64,000 bases of DNA, from NCBI RefSeq assembly GCF_036634195.1, contig NZ_JAZIFY010000001.1:3358501-3422500 (forward strand). The letters run 5' to 3'. How positions within the stretch are numbered: the stretch's first letter is position 1; every line of letters begins with the position of its first letter. Source of the stretch: Streptomyces sp. P9-A4. Lineage in GTDB: Bacteria > Actinomycetota > Actinomycetes > Streptomycetales > Streptomycetaceae. Positions 23,795 through 31,792 of the stretch are shown here, one piece after another. The notes under the pieces were generated by a model. The model was not told the DNA's origin. It did no database searches and worked only from the letters and a program-made list of their open reading frames with translations. Position numbers and translations under genes: made by a program.

Positions 23795-26152
23795 ATGACC
23801 CTCTGCACCCCTGCCCGCACGACCAACCGACCCCGCGTCCAGCGGCCCCACAGTCCGCCGGGCGGCCCACGCCGCTTCCTTATCGCCGGCGCCGACCTCT
23901 CCGCCTCGGTCGCCGTCTTCCTGATCGCGCTGCCGCTCTCGCTCGGCATCGCGCTCGCCACCGGAGCCCCGCTCCAGTCCGGCCTGGTCGCCGCCGCCGT
24001 CGGCGGCCTGATCGCCGGCCGGTTCGGCGGCTCCCCGCTCCAGGTGAGCGGCCCCGCCGCCGGCCTCACCGTCGTGACCGCCGAGCTCATCCGGCTGTAC
24101 GGCTGGCGCACCACCTGCGCGATCACCGTCCTCGCCGGACTCGTCCAGCTCGGCCTGTCCGCCCTCCGCGTGGCCCGCTCGGCACTCGCCGTCTCGCCCG
24201 CGATCGTGCACGGCATGCTGGCCGGCATCGGCGCCACCATCGCCCTCGCCCAGCTCCACATCGTGCTCGGCGGCACTCCCCAGAGCTCCGCCGTGGGCAA
24301 CGCCCTCGGCCTGCCCGCCCAGCTGGCGCACGCCCAGCCGGCCGCGCTCGGCATCAGCGCCCTCACCGTGGCCGTACTGCTCTGCTGGCCGCGCCTGCCG
24401 GGCCGGGCCGGTCGGCTCGTACGGAAGGTCCCGGCCGCGCTCGTCGCGGTGGCCGGGGCGACGGCGGTGGCCGCGCTCGCCGGGCTCGCCGTGCCCCGGG
24501 TCGACCTGCCGTCCTGGAGCAGCCACGCGCTGCCCGGCCTGCCCGAGGGCCCGGTGCTCGGCATCGCGGCCGGGGTGCTCACGATCACCCTGGTCACCAG
24601 CGTGCAGTCGCTGCTCTCCGCCGTCGCCGTCGACAAGCTGATCGCCGGCCGCCCCGACCACGGCAAGGGCGTCCCGCGCTCCCGCCTCGACCGCGAACTC
24701 GCCGGTCAGGGCGCGGCGAACGTGGTCTCGGGGGCGCTCGGCGGCCTTCCGGTCGCCGGGGTCGCGGTCCGCAGCGTCGCCAACGTCTCGGCGGGCGCGG
24801 TGTCCCGCGCCTCCACGATGCTCCACGGCCTGTGGATCGTGCTCGCGGCCCTGCTCCTGGTGCCGGTGCTCGACCTGATCCCGCTGCCGGCGCTCGCCGC
24901 GCTGGTCATGGTGGTCGGCCTCCAGATGGTCAGCATCACCCACATCCGTACCGTCACCCGGCACCGCGAGGTCGTCGTCTACGCGGTGACCCTGTCGGGT
25001 GTCGTCCTCGTCGGCATCCTGGAGGGCGTCGCTCTCGGCGTCGGCGTGGCCATCGCCGTCGCCCTGCACCGGCTCGCCCGCACCCGGATCACCCGCGAGG
25101 AGCGGGACGGCCGTCAGCTGCTGCACGTCCGCGGCCAGTTGACCTTCCTCGCCGTGCCCCGGCTGAGCCGGGCCCTGCACCAGCTGCCGCACGGCTCGGA
25201 CGTGGTGGTCGAGCTCGACGGGTCCTTCATGGACCACGCCGCCTACGAGACGCTGAGCGACTGGACCGCCGGGCACCTCGCCCACGGCGGGACGGTCGAG
25301 ACGACCGGCCCGTCCGGCGCCCGGATCGCCGAGCCGGCCCCCGCGACCGCCTCCGCCGGCCATTCCTGCTGCCGTCCCTGGACGCCCTGGCACAACCACC
25401 AGTGCGGGGAGCGGCCGGCCGAGCGGACGGAGAGCCAGACCCCCGAGCGCACGACGACGGGGCTGCACCTGGCCAGCGGCATCGGCAAGTTCCAGCGGAA
25501 CACCGCCCCGCTGGTCCGGGACGAGCTTGCGCGGCTCGCGCGCGAGGGCCAGACGCCCTCGCAGCTCTTCCTGACCTGCGCCGACTCCCGCCTGGTCACG
25601 AGCATGATCACGTCGAGCGGCCCCGGCGACCTCTTCACCGTGCGCAACGTCGGCAATCTCGTGCCCCTCCCGGGCGAGGAGAGCGGCGACGACTCGGTGG
25701 CGGCGGCGATCGAGTACGCGGTGGACGTGCTGCGGGTCGCGTCGATCACCGTCTGCGGCCACTCCGGCTGCGGCGCGATGCAGGCCCTGCTGAACGCCGG
25801 CCCGGACGATCCGCCGACCCCGCTCCGCCGCTGGCTGCGCCACGGCCGGCCCAGCCTGGAGCGGATGGCGAGCCGCAGACACGCCTGGGCCCGGATCTCC
25901 GGGCGGCTCCCGGCGGACGCGGTCGAGCAGCTGTGCCTGACGAACGTGGTGCAGCAGCTGGAGCACCTGCGGGCGTACGAGCCGGTGGCGCGGCGCCTCG
26001 CCGAGGGCTCGCTGACGCTGCACGGCGTGTACTTCCACGTGGGCGAGGCGCAGGCGTACCTGCTCTCCGGGACGGACGAGGTGCACAGCTACGACGACGT
26101 ATTCACCCAGGTCATGCCGACCGGGGCCCTGGAACCGGCCCGCGCGTCCTGA
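23795..26152 (+). CDS. SulP anion transporter fused to beta-carbonic anhydrase
   Basis: 785-residue fusion. Residues about 25-430 are a SulP/SLC26 transporter with 10-12 membrane segments (SGPAAGLTVVTAELIRLYG near the substrate region); 440-510 is a short STAS-like domain; after a linker, about 570-785 is a beta-class carbonic anhydrase with zinc ligands in TCADSRL (Cys, catalytic Asp) and HSGCG (His, Cys). Such fusions are thought to import bicarbonate and interconvert it with CO2. ATG 23795 chosen for the GGAGGAGACGGGAAC leader; ATG 23705 would add a non-membrane tail. A terminator follows. Confidence 0.93.
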   Translation: MTLCTPARTTNRPRVQRPHSPPGGPRRFLIAGADLSASVAVFLIALPLSLGIALATGAPLQSGLVAAAVGGLIAGRFGGSPLQVSGPAAGLTVVTAELIRLYGWRTTCAITVLAGLVQLGLSALRVARSALAVSPAIVHGMLAGIGATIALAQLHIVLGGTPQSSAVGNALGLPAQLAHAQPAALGISALTVAVLLCWPRLPGRAGRLVRKVPAALVAVAGATAVAALAGLAVPRVDLPSWSSHALPGLPEGPVLGIAAGVLTITLVTSVQSLLSAVAVDKLIAGRPDHGKGVPRSRLDRELAGQGAANVVSGALGGLPVAGVAVRSVANVSAGAVSRASTMLHGLWIVLAALLLVPVLDLIPLPALAALVMVVGLQMVSITHIRTVTRHREVVVYAVTLSGVVLVGILEGVALGVGVAIAVALHRLARTRITREERDGRQLLHVRGQLTFLAVPRLSRALHQLPHGSDVVVELDGSFMDHAAYETLSDWTAGHLAHGGTVETTGPSGARIAEPAPATASAGHSCCRPWTPWHNHQCGERPAERTESQTPERTTTGLHLASGIGKFQRNTAPLVRDELARLAREGQTPSQLFLTCADSRLVTSMITSSGPGDLFTVRNVGNLVPLPGEESGDDSVAAAIEYAVDVLRVASITVCGHSGCGAMQALLNAGPDDPPTPLRRWLRHGRPSLERMASRRHAWARISGRLPADAVEQLCLTNVVQQLEHLRAYEPVARRLAEGSLTLHGVYFHVGEAQAYLLSGTDEVHSYDDVFTQVMPTGALEPARAS

Positions 26153-26184
26153 ACCTTCCGCCCCTGCCGTCCGTGAGACTGTGT

Positions 26185-26218
26185 GGCCCCTTCTCCCACC
26201 GCTCGGGAAGAAGGGGCC
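26185..26218 (+). terminator. Terminator after the SulP-carbonic anhydrase gene
   Basis: GGCCCCTTCTCCC pairs with GGGAAGAAGGGGCC with a single bulged A and a short loop, 33 bp after the stop codon. Confidence 0.7.
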
Positions 26219-26237
26219 CCCGCACGTCGGACAACTC

Positions 26238-26253
26238 ACAGGTCTAAACCAAT
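26238..26253. promoter_or_regulatory. Candidate DasR site (dre-like) upstream of acs
   Basis: ACAGGTCTAAACCAAT lies 93 bp before the acs start. It matches the DasR consensus A[GC]TGGTCTAGACCA[GC]T at about 13 of 16 positions, with the GGTCTA-ACC core intact. DasR is the GntR-type regulator of N-acetylglucosamine metabolism and development in Streptomyces. Function here is inference. Confidence 0.4.
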
Positions 26254-26345
26254 TGCCTGGATGCTCTTGTCACCCGGGCCTCCGACTGATGAGCTATGAC
26301 GCGGGACACATACGCACAGAGGACGCCCTGGGAAAGGGAGATGTC

Positions 26346-28301
26346 GTGAGCAACGAAAGCCTGGCCAATCTGCTTCGGGAAGAGCGTCGATTTTCGCCGC
26401 CCGCCGAGCTGGCCGCGCACGCCAACGTGACGGCGGAGGCGTACGAGCAGGCCAAGGCGGACAGGCTGGGCTTCTGGGCCGAGCAGGCCAAGCGCCTGAC
26501 CTGGGCCACCGAGCCGACCGAGACCCTCGACTGGTCGAACCCGCCGTTCGCCAAGTGGTTCGCGGACGGCGAGCTGAACGTGGCGTACAACTGCGTCGAC
26601 CGGCACGTCGAAGCCGGTCACGGCGACCGCGTCGCCATCCACTTCGAGGGCGAGCCGGGCGACAGCCGCTCGATCACCTACGCCGAGCTCAAGGACGAGG
26701 TCTCCCGGGCCGCCAACGCCCTGACCGAGCTGGGTGTCCGCAAGGGCGACCGGGTCGCCGTCTACCTGCCGATGATCCCCGAGGCCGCCATCACGATGCT
26801 GGCCTGCGCCCGTGTCGGCGCCGCCCACTCGGTGGTCTTCGGCGGCTTCTCCGCCGACGCCGTCGCCTCCCGCATCCAGGACGCCGACGCCAAGCTGGTC
26901 GTCACCGCCGACGGCGGCTACCGCCGTGGCAAGCCGAGCGCCCTCAAGCCGGCCATCGACGAGGCCGTCGCCAAGTGCCCGCAGGTCGAGCACGTGCTCG
27001 TGGTCCGCCGTACGGGCCAGGAGACCGCCTTCACCGAGGGCCGCGACGTCTGGTGGGACGACATCGTCGCCCGCCAGTCCGCCGAGCACACCCCGGAGGC
27101 CTTCGAGGCGGAGCACCCGCTCTTCATCCTCTACACCTCCGGCACCACCGGGAAGCCGAAGGGCATCCTGCACACCTCCGGCGGCTACCTCACCCAGGCC
27201 GCGTACACCCACGACGCCGTCTTCGACCTCAAGCCGGAGAGCGACGTCTACTGGTGCACCGCCGACATCGGCTGGGTCACCGGGCACTCGTACATCGTCT
27301 ACGGCCCGCTGGCCAACGGCGCGACGCAGGTCATGTACGAGGGCACCCCGGACACCCCGCACCAGGGCCGGGTCTTCGAGATCGTGCAGAAGTACGGCGT
27401 CACGATCCTCTACACGGCGCCGACGCTGATCCGTACGTTCATGAAGTGGGGCGACGACATCCCCGCCAAGTTCGACCTGTCGAGCCTCCGGGTGCTCGGC
27501 TCGGTCGGCGAGCCGATCAACCCCGAGGCGTGGGTCTGGTACCGGAAGCACATCGGTGCCGACCGGTGCCCGATCGTGGACACCTGGTGGCAGACCGAGA
27601 CCGGCGCGATGATGATCTCGCCGCTGCCGGGCGTCACCGAGACCAAGCCGGGCTCCGCCCAGCGTCCGCTGCCGGGCATCTCCGCCACCGTCGTCGACGA
27701 CGAGGCCAACGAGGTGCCGAACGGCGGCGGTGGCTATCTGGTCCTCACCGAGCCGTGGCCCTCGATGCTCCGCACCATCTGGGGCGACGACCAGCGGTAC
27801 ATCGACACCTACTGGTCCCGCTTCGAGGGCATGTACTTCGCCGGTGACGGGGCCAAGAAGGACGAGGACGGCGACATCTGGCTGCTCGGCCGGGTCGACG
27901 ACGTCATGCTCGTCTCGGGCCACAACATCTCGACCACCGAGGTCGAGTCGGCGCTCGTCTCGCACCCGGCCGTCGCCGAGGCGGCCGTCGTCGGCGCCGC
28001 AGACGAGACCACCGGTCAGGCGATCGTCGCCTTCGTCATCCTGCGCGGTACGGCGAGCGAGGACGAGAGCCTGGTCGCCGACCTCCGCAACCACGTCGGC
28101 GCGACCCTCGGCCCGATCGCGAAGCCGAAGCGCGTCCTGCCGGTGGCGGAGCTGCCGAAGACCCGCTCGGGCAAGATCATGCGCCGTCTGCTGCGCGACG
28201 TGGCGGAGAACCGGGAGCTGGGTGACGTCACCACGCTGACCGACTCCTCGGTCATGTCGCTCATCCAGACCCAGCTGCCGACCGCGTCCAGCGAGGACTG
28301 A
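26346..28301 (+). CDS. acsA: Acetyl-CoA synthetase
   Basis: 651-residue AMP-forming acetate:CoA ligase, full family length. Signature P-loop YTSGTTGKPKGILHT (about 261-275), aspartate hinge region LGRVDDVMLVSGHNISTTEVE, and the C-terminal KTRSGKIMRRLLRD whose lysine (KTRSGK) is the acetyl-regulated catalytic residue in known enzymes. Feeds acetate into central metabolism. Start GTG 26346 (VSNESLANLL) has GGGAG six bases upstream; an upstream in-frame ATG (26181) would start inside a terminator hairpin. Monocistronic between two terminators; a dre-like site lies upstream. Confidence 0.97.
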   Translation: MSNESLANLLREERRFSPPAELAAHANVTAEAYEQAKADRLGFWAEQAKRLTWATEPTETLDWSNPPFAKWFADGELNVAYNCVDRHVEAGHGDRVAIHFEGEPGDSRSITYAELKDEVSRAANALTELGVRKGDRVAVYLPMIPEAAITMLACARVGAAHSVVFGGFSADAVASRIQDADAKLVVTADGGYRRGKPSALKPAIDEAVAKCPQVEHVLVVRRTGQETAFTEGRDVWWDDIVARQSAEHTPEAFEAEHPLFILYTSGTTGKPKGILHTSGGYLTQAAYTHDAVFDLKPESDVYWCTADIGWVTGHSYIVYGPLANGATQVMYEGTPDTPHQGRVFEIVQKYGVTILYTAPTLIRTFMKWGDDIPAKFDLSSLRVLGSVGEPINPEAWVWYRKHIGADRCPIVDTWWQTETGAMMISPLPGVTETKPGSAQRPLPGISATVVDDEANEVPNGGGGYLVLTEPWPSMLRTIWGDDQRYIDTYWSRFEGMYFAGDGAKKDEDGDIWLLGRVDDVMLVSGHNISTTEVESALVSHPAVAEAAVVGAADETTGQAIVAFVILRGTASEDESLVADLRNHVGATLGPIAKPKRVLPVAELPKTRSGKIMRRLLRDVAENRELGDVTTLTDSSVMSLIQTQLPTASSED

Positions 28302-28353
28302 GCCGGGGCCGTACGCCACGGCCCGTACGCCACGAGGCCGGGGCCCGTACGCC

Positions 28354-28392
28354 GGAAGCGCCCGTCCCGATCGATTCGGGGCGGGCGTTTCC
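28354..28392 (+). terminator. Terminator after acs
   Basis: 17-bp stem (28354-28370 with 28376-28392, two G-T wobbles) and a 5-base loop, starting with GGAAGCGCCCG and ending CGGGCGTTTCC. Preceded by three near copies of the motif CCCGTACGCC. Confidence 0.75.
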
Positions 28393-28454
28393 GTGTCCGG
28401 CCCGAGGGGACGAAAGCCTCATATCTCCCTAGAGTGAATCTCGCCGGACACAAC

Positions 28455-28519
28455 CCCGGCTCGTTAGGTAAGGTAAGGATCGCGTCAGGAACGCGACAGA
28501 ATTACCTAGGTGAGCCGGG
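28455..28519 (+). promoter_or_regulatory. Structured 5' leader of nhaA (candidate cis-regulatory RNA)
   Basis: A long imperfect hairpin precedes nhaA. Outer arms CCCGGCTC (28455-28462) and GAGCCGGG (28512-28519) pair perfectly; after two wobbles, TAGGTAA (28465-28471) pairs with TTACCTA (28502-28508); an internal loop follows, then an inner hairpin CGCGT/ACGCG (28481-28495). A -10-like TAGAGT at 28430-28435 would place the structure inside a roughly 130-nt leader. There is no T-run, so it is not an obvious terminator. TTAGGTAAGG also resembles half an iron box, an alternative reading. Confidence 0.5.
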
Positions 28520-28570
28520 AAGTCTGGTCGGCATGTGCTTCGCCCTGCCTGCCCGACGGAGGTTCACCAC

Positions 28571-29962
28571 GTGTCCGCGCCCACCGACCGCAAATTCCTC
28601 GGCCGACTCCCGCTGCCCGAGCGGCGCTTTCTCGCCGACGCCCTGCGTACCGAGACCGTCGGTGGTGTCCTCCTCCTCGTCGCCGCCGTCGCCGCGCTCG
28701 TCTGGGCCAACACCCCGCTGAGCGACAGCTACGAGGCCGTCAGCGACTTCCACATAGGCCCGGCCGCCCTCGGCCTCGACCTGTCGATCCAGCACTGGGC
28801 CGCCGACGGCCTCCTCGCGATCTTCTTCTTCGTCGCCGGCATCGAGCTCAAGCGCGAACTCGTCGCGGGCGAACTGCGCGACCCCAAGGCCGCGGCGCTC
28901 CCCGTCATCGCCGCGATCTGCGGCATGGCCGCGCCCGCCCTCGTCTACGCCCTGGTCAACGCCGTCGGCAACGGCTCCATGGACGGCTGGGCGGTCCCCA
29001 CCGCCACCGACATCGCCTTCGCGCTCGCCGTCCTCGCGGTCATCGGCACCTCGCTGCCCTCCTCGCTCCGCGCCTTCCTGCTCACCCTCGCCGTCGTCGA
29101 CGACCTCTTCGCGATCCTGATCATCGCGGTCTTCTTCACCAGCGACCTGAACTTCGCGGCCCTCGGCGGCGCCGTCGCCGGCCTCGTCCTCTTCTGGTTC
29201 CTGCTCCGCAAGGACGTCCGGGGCTGGTACGTGTACGTCCCGCTGGCCCTGGTCATCTGGGGCCTGATGTACAACAGCGGCGTCCACGCCACGATCGCCG
29301 GTGTCGCCATGGGCCTGATGCTGCGCTGCACCACCCGCGAGGGCGAGGAGCACTCCCCCGGCGAGCACATCGAGCACCTGGTCCGCCCCCTCTCGGCCGG
29401 TCTCGCCGTCCCGCTGTTCGCCCTGTTCTCCGCCGGTGTCAGCATCTCCGGCGGCGCGATCCACGACGTGTTCACCCAGCCGGTCACCCTGGGCGTCGTC
29501 CTCGGCCTCGTCGTCGGCAAGGCGATCGGCATCTTCGGCGGCACCTGGTTGGCCGCCCGCTTCACCCGGGCGGAGCTCAACCCCGAACTGGCCTGGCCGG
29601 ACGTGTTCGCCGTCGCCTCGCTCGCCGGGATCGGCTTCACCGTCTCCCTCCTCATCGGCGAGCTGGCCTTCGCCGGCGACGCCGTCCTCACCGACGAGGT
29701 GAAGGCCTCCGTCCTCATCGGCTCGCTCATCGCGGCCGTCCTCGCCTCCGTCCTGCTGAAGCTGCGGGTCCGGAAGTACCAGGCGCTCGTCACCGCCGAG
29801 GAGCGCGACGAGGACCAGGACGGCATCCCCGACATCTACGAGGAGGACGACCCCGAGTACCACCTCCGGATGGCCGAGATCTACGAGAAGAAGGCCGCCG
29901 AGCACCGCGAGCGCGCCCGACTGGCGGGGGCACCGCGCGACGGGGCCGACCGTCCGGCATGA
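28571..29962 (+). CDS. nhaA: Na+/H+ antiporter NhaA
   Basis: 463-residue NhaA-family electrogenic antiporter with 11-12 membrane helices. The discontinuous-helix motif PTATDIAFALAVLAVIG and the paired aspartates in LAVVDDLFAILIIAVFF (ion-binding Asp-Asp) are intact. A charged C-terminal tail (ERDEDQDGIPDIYEEDDPEYH onward) is longer than in E. coli and contains an acidic, calcium-loop-like DEDQDGIPD. GTG 28571 has GGAGG eight bases upstream. The structured leader before it suggests RNA-level control. Confidence 0.95.
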   Translation: MSAPTDRKFLGRLPLPERRFLADALRTETVGGVLLLVAAVAALVWANTPLSDSYEAVSDFHIGPAALGLDLSIQHWAADGLLAIFFFVAGIELKRELVAGELRDPKAAALPVIAAICGMAAPALVYALVNAVGNGSMDGWAVPTATDIAFALAVLAVIGTSLPSSLRAFLLTLAVVDDLFAILIIAVFFTSDLNFAALGGAVAGLVLFWFLLRKDVRGWYVYVPLALVIWGLMYNSGVHATIAGVAMGLMLRCTTREGEEHSPGEHIEHLVRPLSAGLAVPLFALFSAGVSISGGAIHDVFTQPVTLGVVLGLVVGKAIGIFGGTWLAARFTRAELNPELAWPDVFAVASLAGIGFTVSLLIGELAFAGDAVLTDEVKASVLIGSLIAAVLASVLLKLRVRKYQALVTAEERDEDQDGIPDIYEEDDPEYHLRMAEIYEKKAAEHRERARLAGAPRDGADRPA

Positions 29963-30015
29963 TCTGAGTCGGACCGCAGAAAGACTCGGACCGCAGAAGA
30001 GAAGAGGGAGCAGCG

Positions 30016-30501
30016 ATGAGCGACCCGTTCGACGGAACCGAGCGCAGCCTCGGCCAGCTGGTCGCCTCGGCGACCGCCGAGATGTCCGCGCTGGTGCACG
30101 ACGAGATCGCCCTGGCCAAGGCCGAACTCCGCCAGGACGTGAAGCGCGGGGCGTTCGGCAGCATCATGGGGATCGGCGCCATCGTGGTGCTGCTGTTCTC
30201 GCTGCCGATGCTGAGCTTCGCGCTCGCGTACGCCATCAACACCTGGACCGGCGGGCACAACGGCAACGGCGGCTGGAACCTCATCTGGTGCTTCCTGCTG
30301 TCCTTCGCGTTCAACGTGCTGCTCGCGGGCCTCCTCGGGCTGGTCGCCTGGGCCAAGTTCAAGAAGGTCAAGCCGCCGGAGAAGTCCATCGCCTCCGCCA
30401 AGAAGACGGCCGCCGTGCTCTCCACCGTCAAGCCGCACCCCCGCCCCGCGCAGGACAAGGCGCTGGAGAAGGCCTCCGCTGTGGCACGCTCGTCCGTATG
30501 A
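30016..30501 (+). CDS. Phage-holin-family (DUF1469-like) membrane protein
   Basis: 161-residue protein with an N-terminal amphipathic segment (SLGQLVASATAEMSALVHDEIALAKAE), two membrane helices (about 52-75 and 90-115) and a basic C-terminus. The pattern matches the actinobacterial putative Actinobacterial Holin-X / DUF1469 family, which is chromosomal and not evidence of a prophage. Function unknown, perhaps membrane organisation. GAGGGAGCAGCG precedes ATG 30016. Its stop overlaps the start of the hydrolase gene (ATGA). Confidence 0.85.
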   Translation: MSDPFDGTERSLGQLVASATAEMSALVHDEIALAKAELRQDVKRGAFGSIMGIGAIVVLLFSLPMLSFALAYAINTWTGGHNGNGGWNLIWCFLLSFAFNVLLAGLLGLVAWAKFKKVKPPEKSIASAKKTAAVLSTVKPHPRPAQDKALEKASAVARSSV

Positions 30502-31427
30502 CCCTCCCCGAGAGCGGCAACGGCGGGCCCGTACGGCTCGACGGGCCGTGGACCCATCGCGACGTCGCCGCCAACGGCGCCCGTTTCCACATCGCCGAGA
30601 TGGGCGACGGCCCGCTGGTGCTGCTCCTGCACGGCTTCCCGCAGTTCTGGTGGACCTGGCGCCATCAGCTGCCCGTCCTCGCCGAGGCCGGTTTCCGGGC
30701 CGTCGCGATGGACCTGCGCGGGGTCGGCGGCAGCGACCGCACCCCCCGGGGTTACGACCCCGCCAACCTGGCCCTCGACGTCACCGGCGTGATCCGCTCC
30801 CTGGGCGAGCCCGACGCGGCGCTCGTCGGCCACGACCTGGGCGGCTACCTCGCCTGGACGGCGGCCGTGATGCGGCCCAAGCTGGTCCGCCGGCTGGTGG
30901 TCTCCTCGATGCCGCATCCGCGCCGCTGGCGCTCGGCGATGCTCGCCGACTTCGCCCAGTCGCGGGCCGGCTCGCACGTGTGGGGCTTCCAGCGGCCGTG
31001 GCTGCCGGAGCGTCAGCTCGTCGCGGACGACGCCGCGCTGGTGGGCGAGCTGATCCAGGACTGGTCGGGACCGCGCTCCTCGGACGACGAGGCCATCGAG
31101 GTGTACCGGCGGGCGATGCTGGTCCCGTCGACGGCGCACTGCTCGATCGAGCCGTACCGCTGGATGGTGCGTTCCCTGGCGCGGCCGGACGGCATCCAGT
31201 TCAACCGGCGCATGAAGCGGCCGGTGCGGGTGCCGACGCTGCATCTGCACGGCTCCCTGGACCCGGTGATGCGGACCCGGAGCGCGGCGGGCTCGGGCGA
31301 GTACGTGGAGGCGCCGTACCGCTGGCGGCTCTTCGACGGCCTCGGGCACTTCCCTCACGAGGAGGACCCGGTGGCCTTCTCCACGGAGCTGGTCAACTGG
31401 CTGAAGGACCCCGAACCCGATCGCTGA
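30498..31427 (+). CDS. Alpha/beta hydrolase (epoxide-hydrolase-like)
   Basis: 309-residue alpha/beta-fold hydrolase. Oxyanion region HGFPQFWWTWRHQLP, nucleophile elbow GHDLGGYLAW (Asp nucleophile, as in epoxide hydrolases and dehalogenases), and catalytic His in GLGHFPHEEDP. The aspartate nucleophile points to epoxide hydrolase chemistry; the natural substrate is unknown. Translationally coupled to the membrane protein before it (4-bp overlap), an arrangement I recall from other Streptomyces. Confidence 0.9.
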   Translation: MTLPESGNGGPVRLDGPWTHRDVAANGARFHIAEMGDGPLVLLLHGFPQFWWTWRHQLPVLAEAGFRAVAMDLRGVGGSDRTPRGYDPANLALDVTGVIRSLGEPDAALVGHDLGGYLAWTAAVMRPKLVRRLVVSSMPHPRRWRSAMLADFAQSRAGSHVWGFQRPWLPERQLVADDAALVGELIQDWSGPRSSDDEAIEVYRRAMLVPSTAHCSIEPYRWMVRSLARPDGIQFNRRMKRPVRVPTLHLHGSLDPVMRTRSAAGSGEYVEAPYRWRLFDGLGHFPHEEDPVAFSTELVNWLKDPEPDR

Positions 31428-31570
31428 AGGACCCGCCCGGTCCGCTGACGGCCCCTCTGTTCCCTCCGGGGCGTACAGACTTCCTTCGAACGGCCATGTG
31501 CCCCGCGCATACTCCAATTGGAGTGCCCCGGGGTGGTTACCGACCTTGGGCCCCGGGCAGACGTCGAAGT

Positions 31571-31768
31571 ATGGGCTGGACGCACGACTACGGTGACACG
31601 ACCGCACACAACCGCCGCTCGGCCGCCGGGCCGGGCCCTCGCGAGGGGGGTGGCGCGCCGGACCTCGGCCGCGCGCACGCCGTGCAGGGGGTGGGGATCT
31701 CGCGCATCCTGCGCCGCAGGGCCCGCTGGGTCTCGGCCCGCCTCAGGCATCCACGCGACACCGCCTAG
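31571..31768 (+). CDS. Small basic protein of 65 residues, unknown
   Basis: Short frame beginning MGWTHDYGDTTAHNRRSA, with a middle LGRAHAVQGVGISRILRRR and a basic end RARWVSARLRHPR. It sits alone in the 365-bp gap between the hydrolase and the MarP-like gene, which otherwise shows nothing. No clear ribosome site (GGGCAGACG upstream). The non-repetitive composition suggests a real gene, but I do not recognise a family. Confidence 0.4.
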   Translation: MGWTHDYGDTTAHNRRSAAGPGPREGGGAPDLGRAHAVQGVGISRILRRRARWVSARLRHPRDTA

Positions 31769-31792
31769 GGCCTGGCCCCCGGGGCCGGTGGG

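Noticed and set aside
28464..28482. Iron box (IdeR/DmdR) before nhaA
   Set aside because: TTAGGTAAGG fits the left half of the consensus, but the right half does not; the repeat is better explained by pairing with TTACCTA downstream.
30016..30501. Prophage signal from a holin-family protein
   Set aside because: The family is a chromosomal actinobacterial membrane protein; no other phage genes are near.
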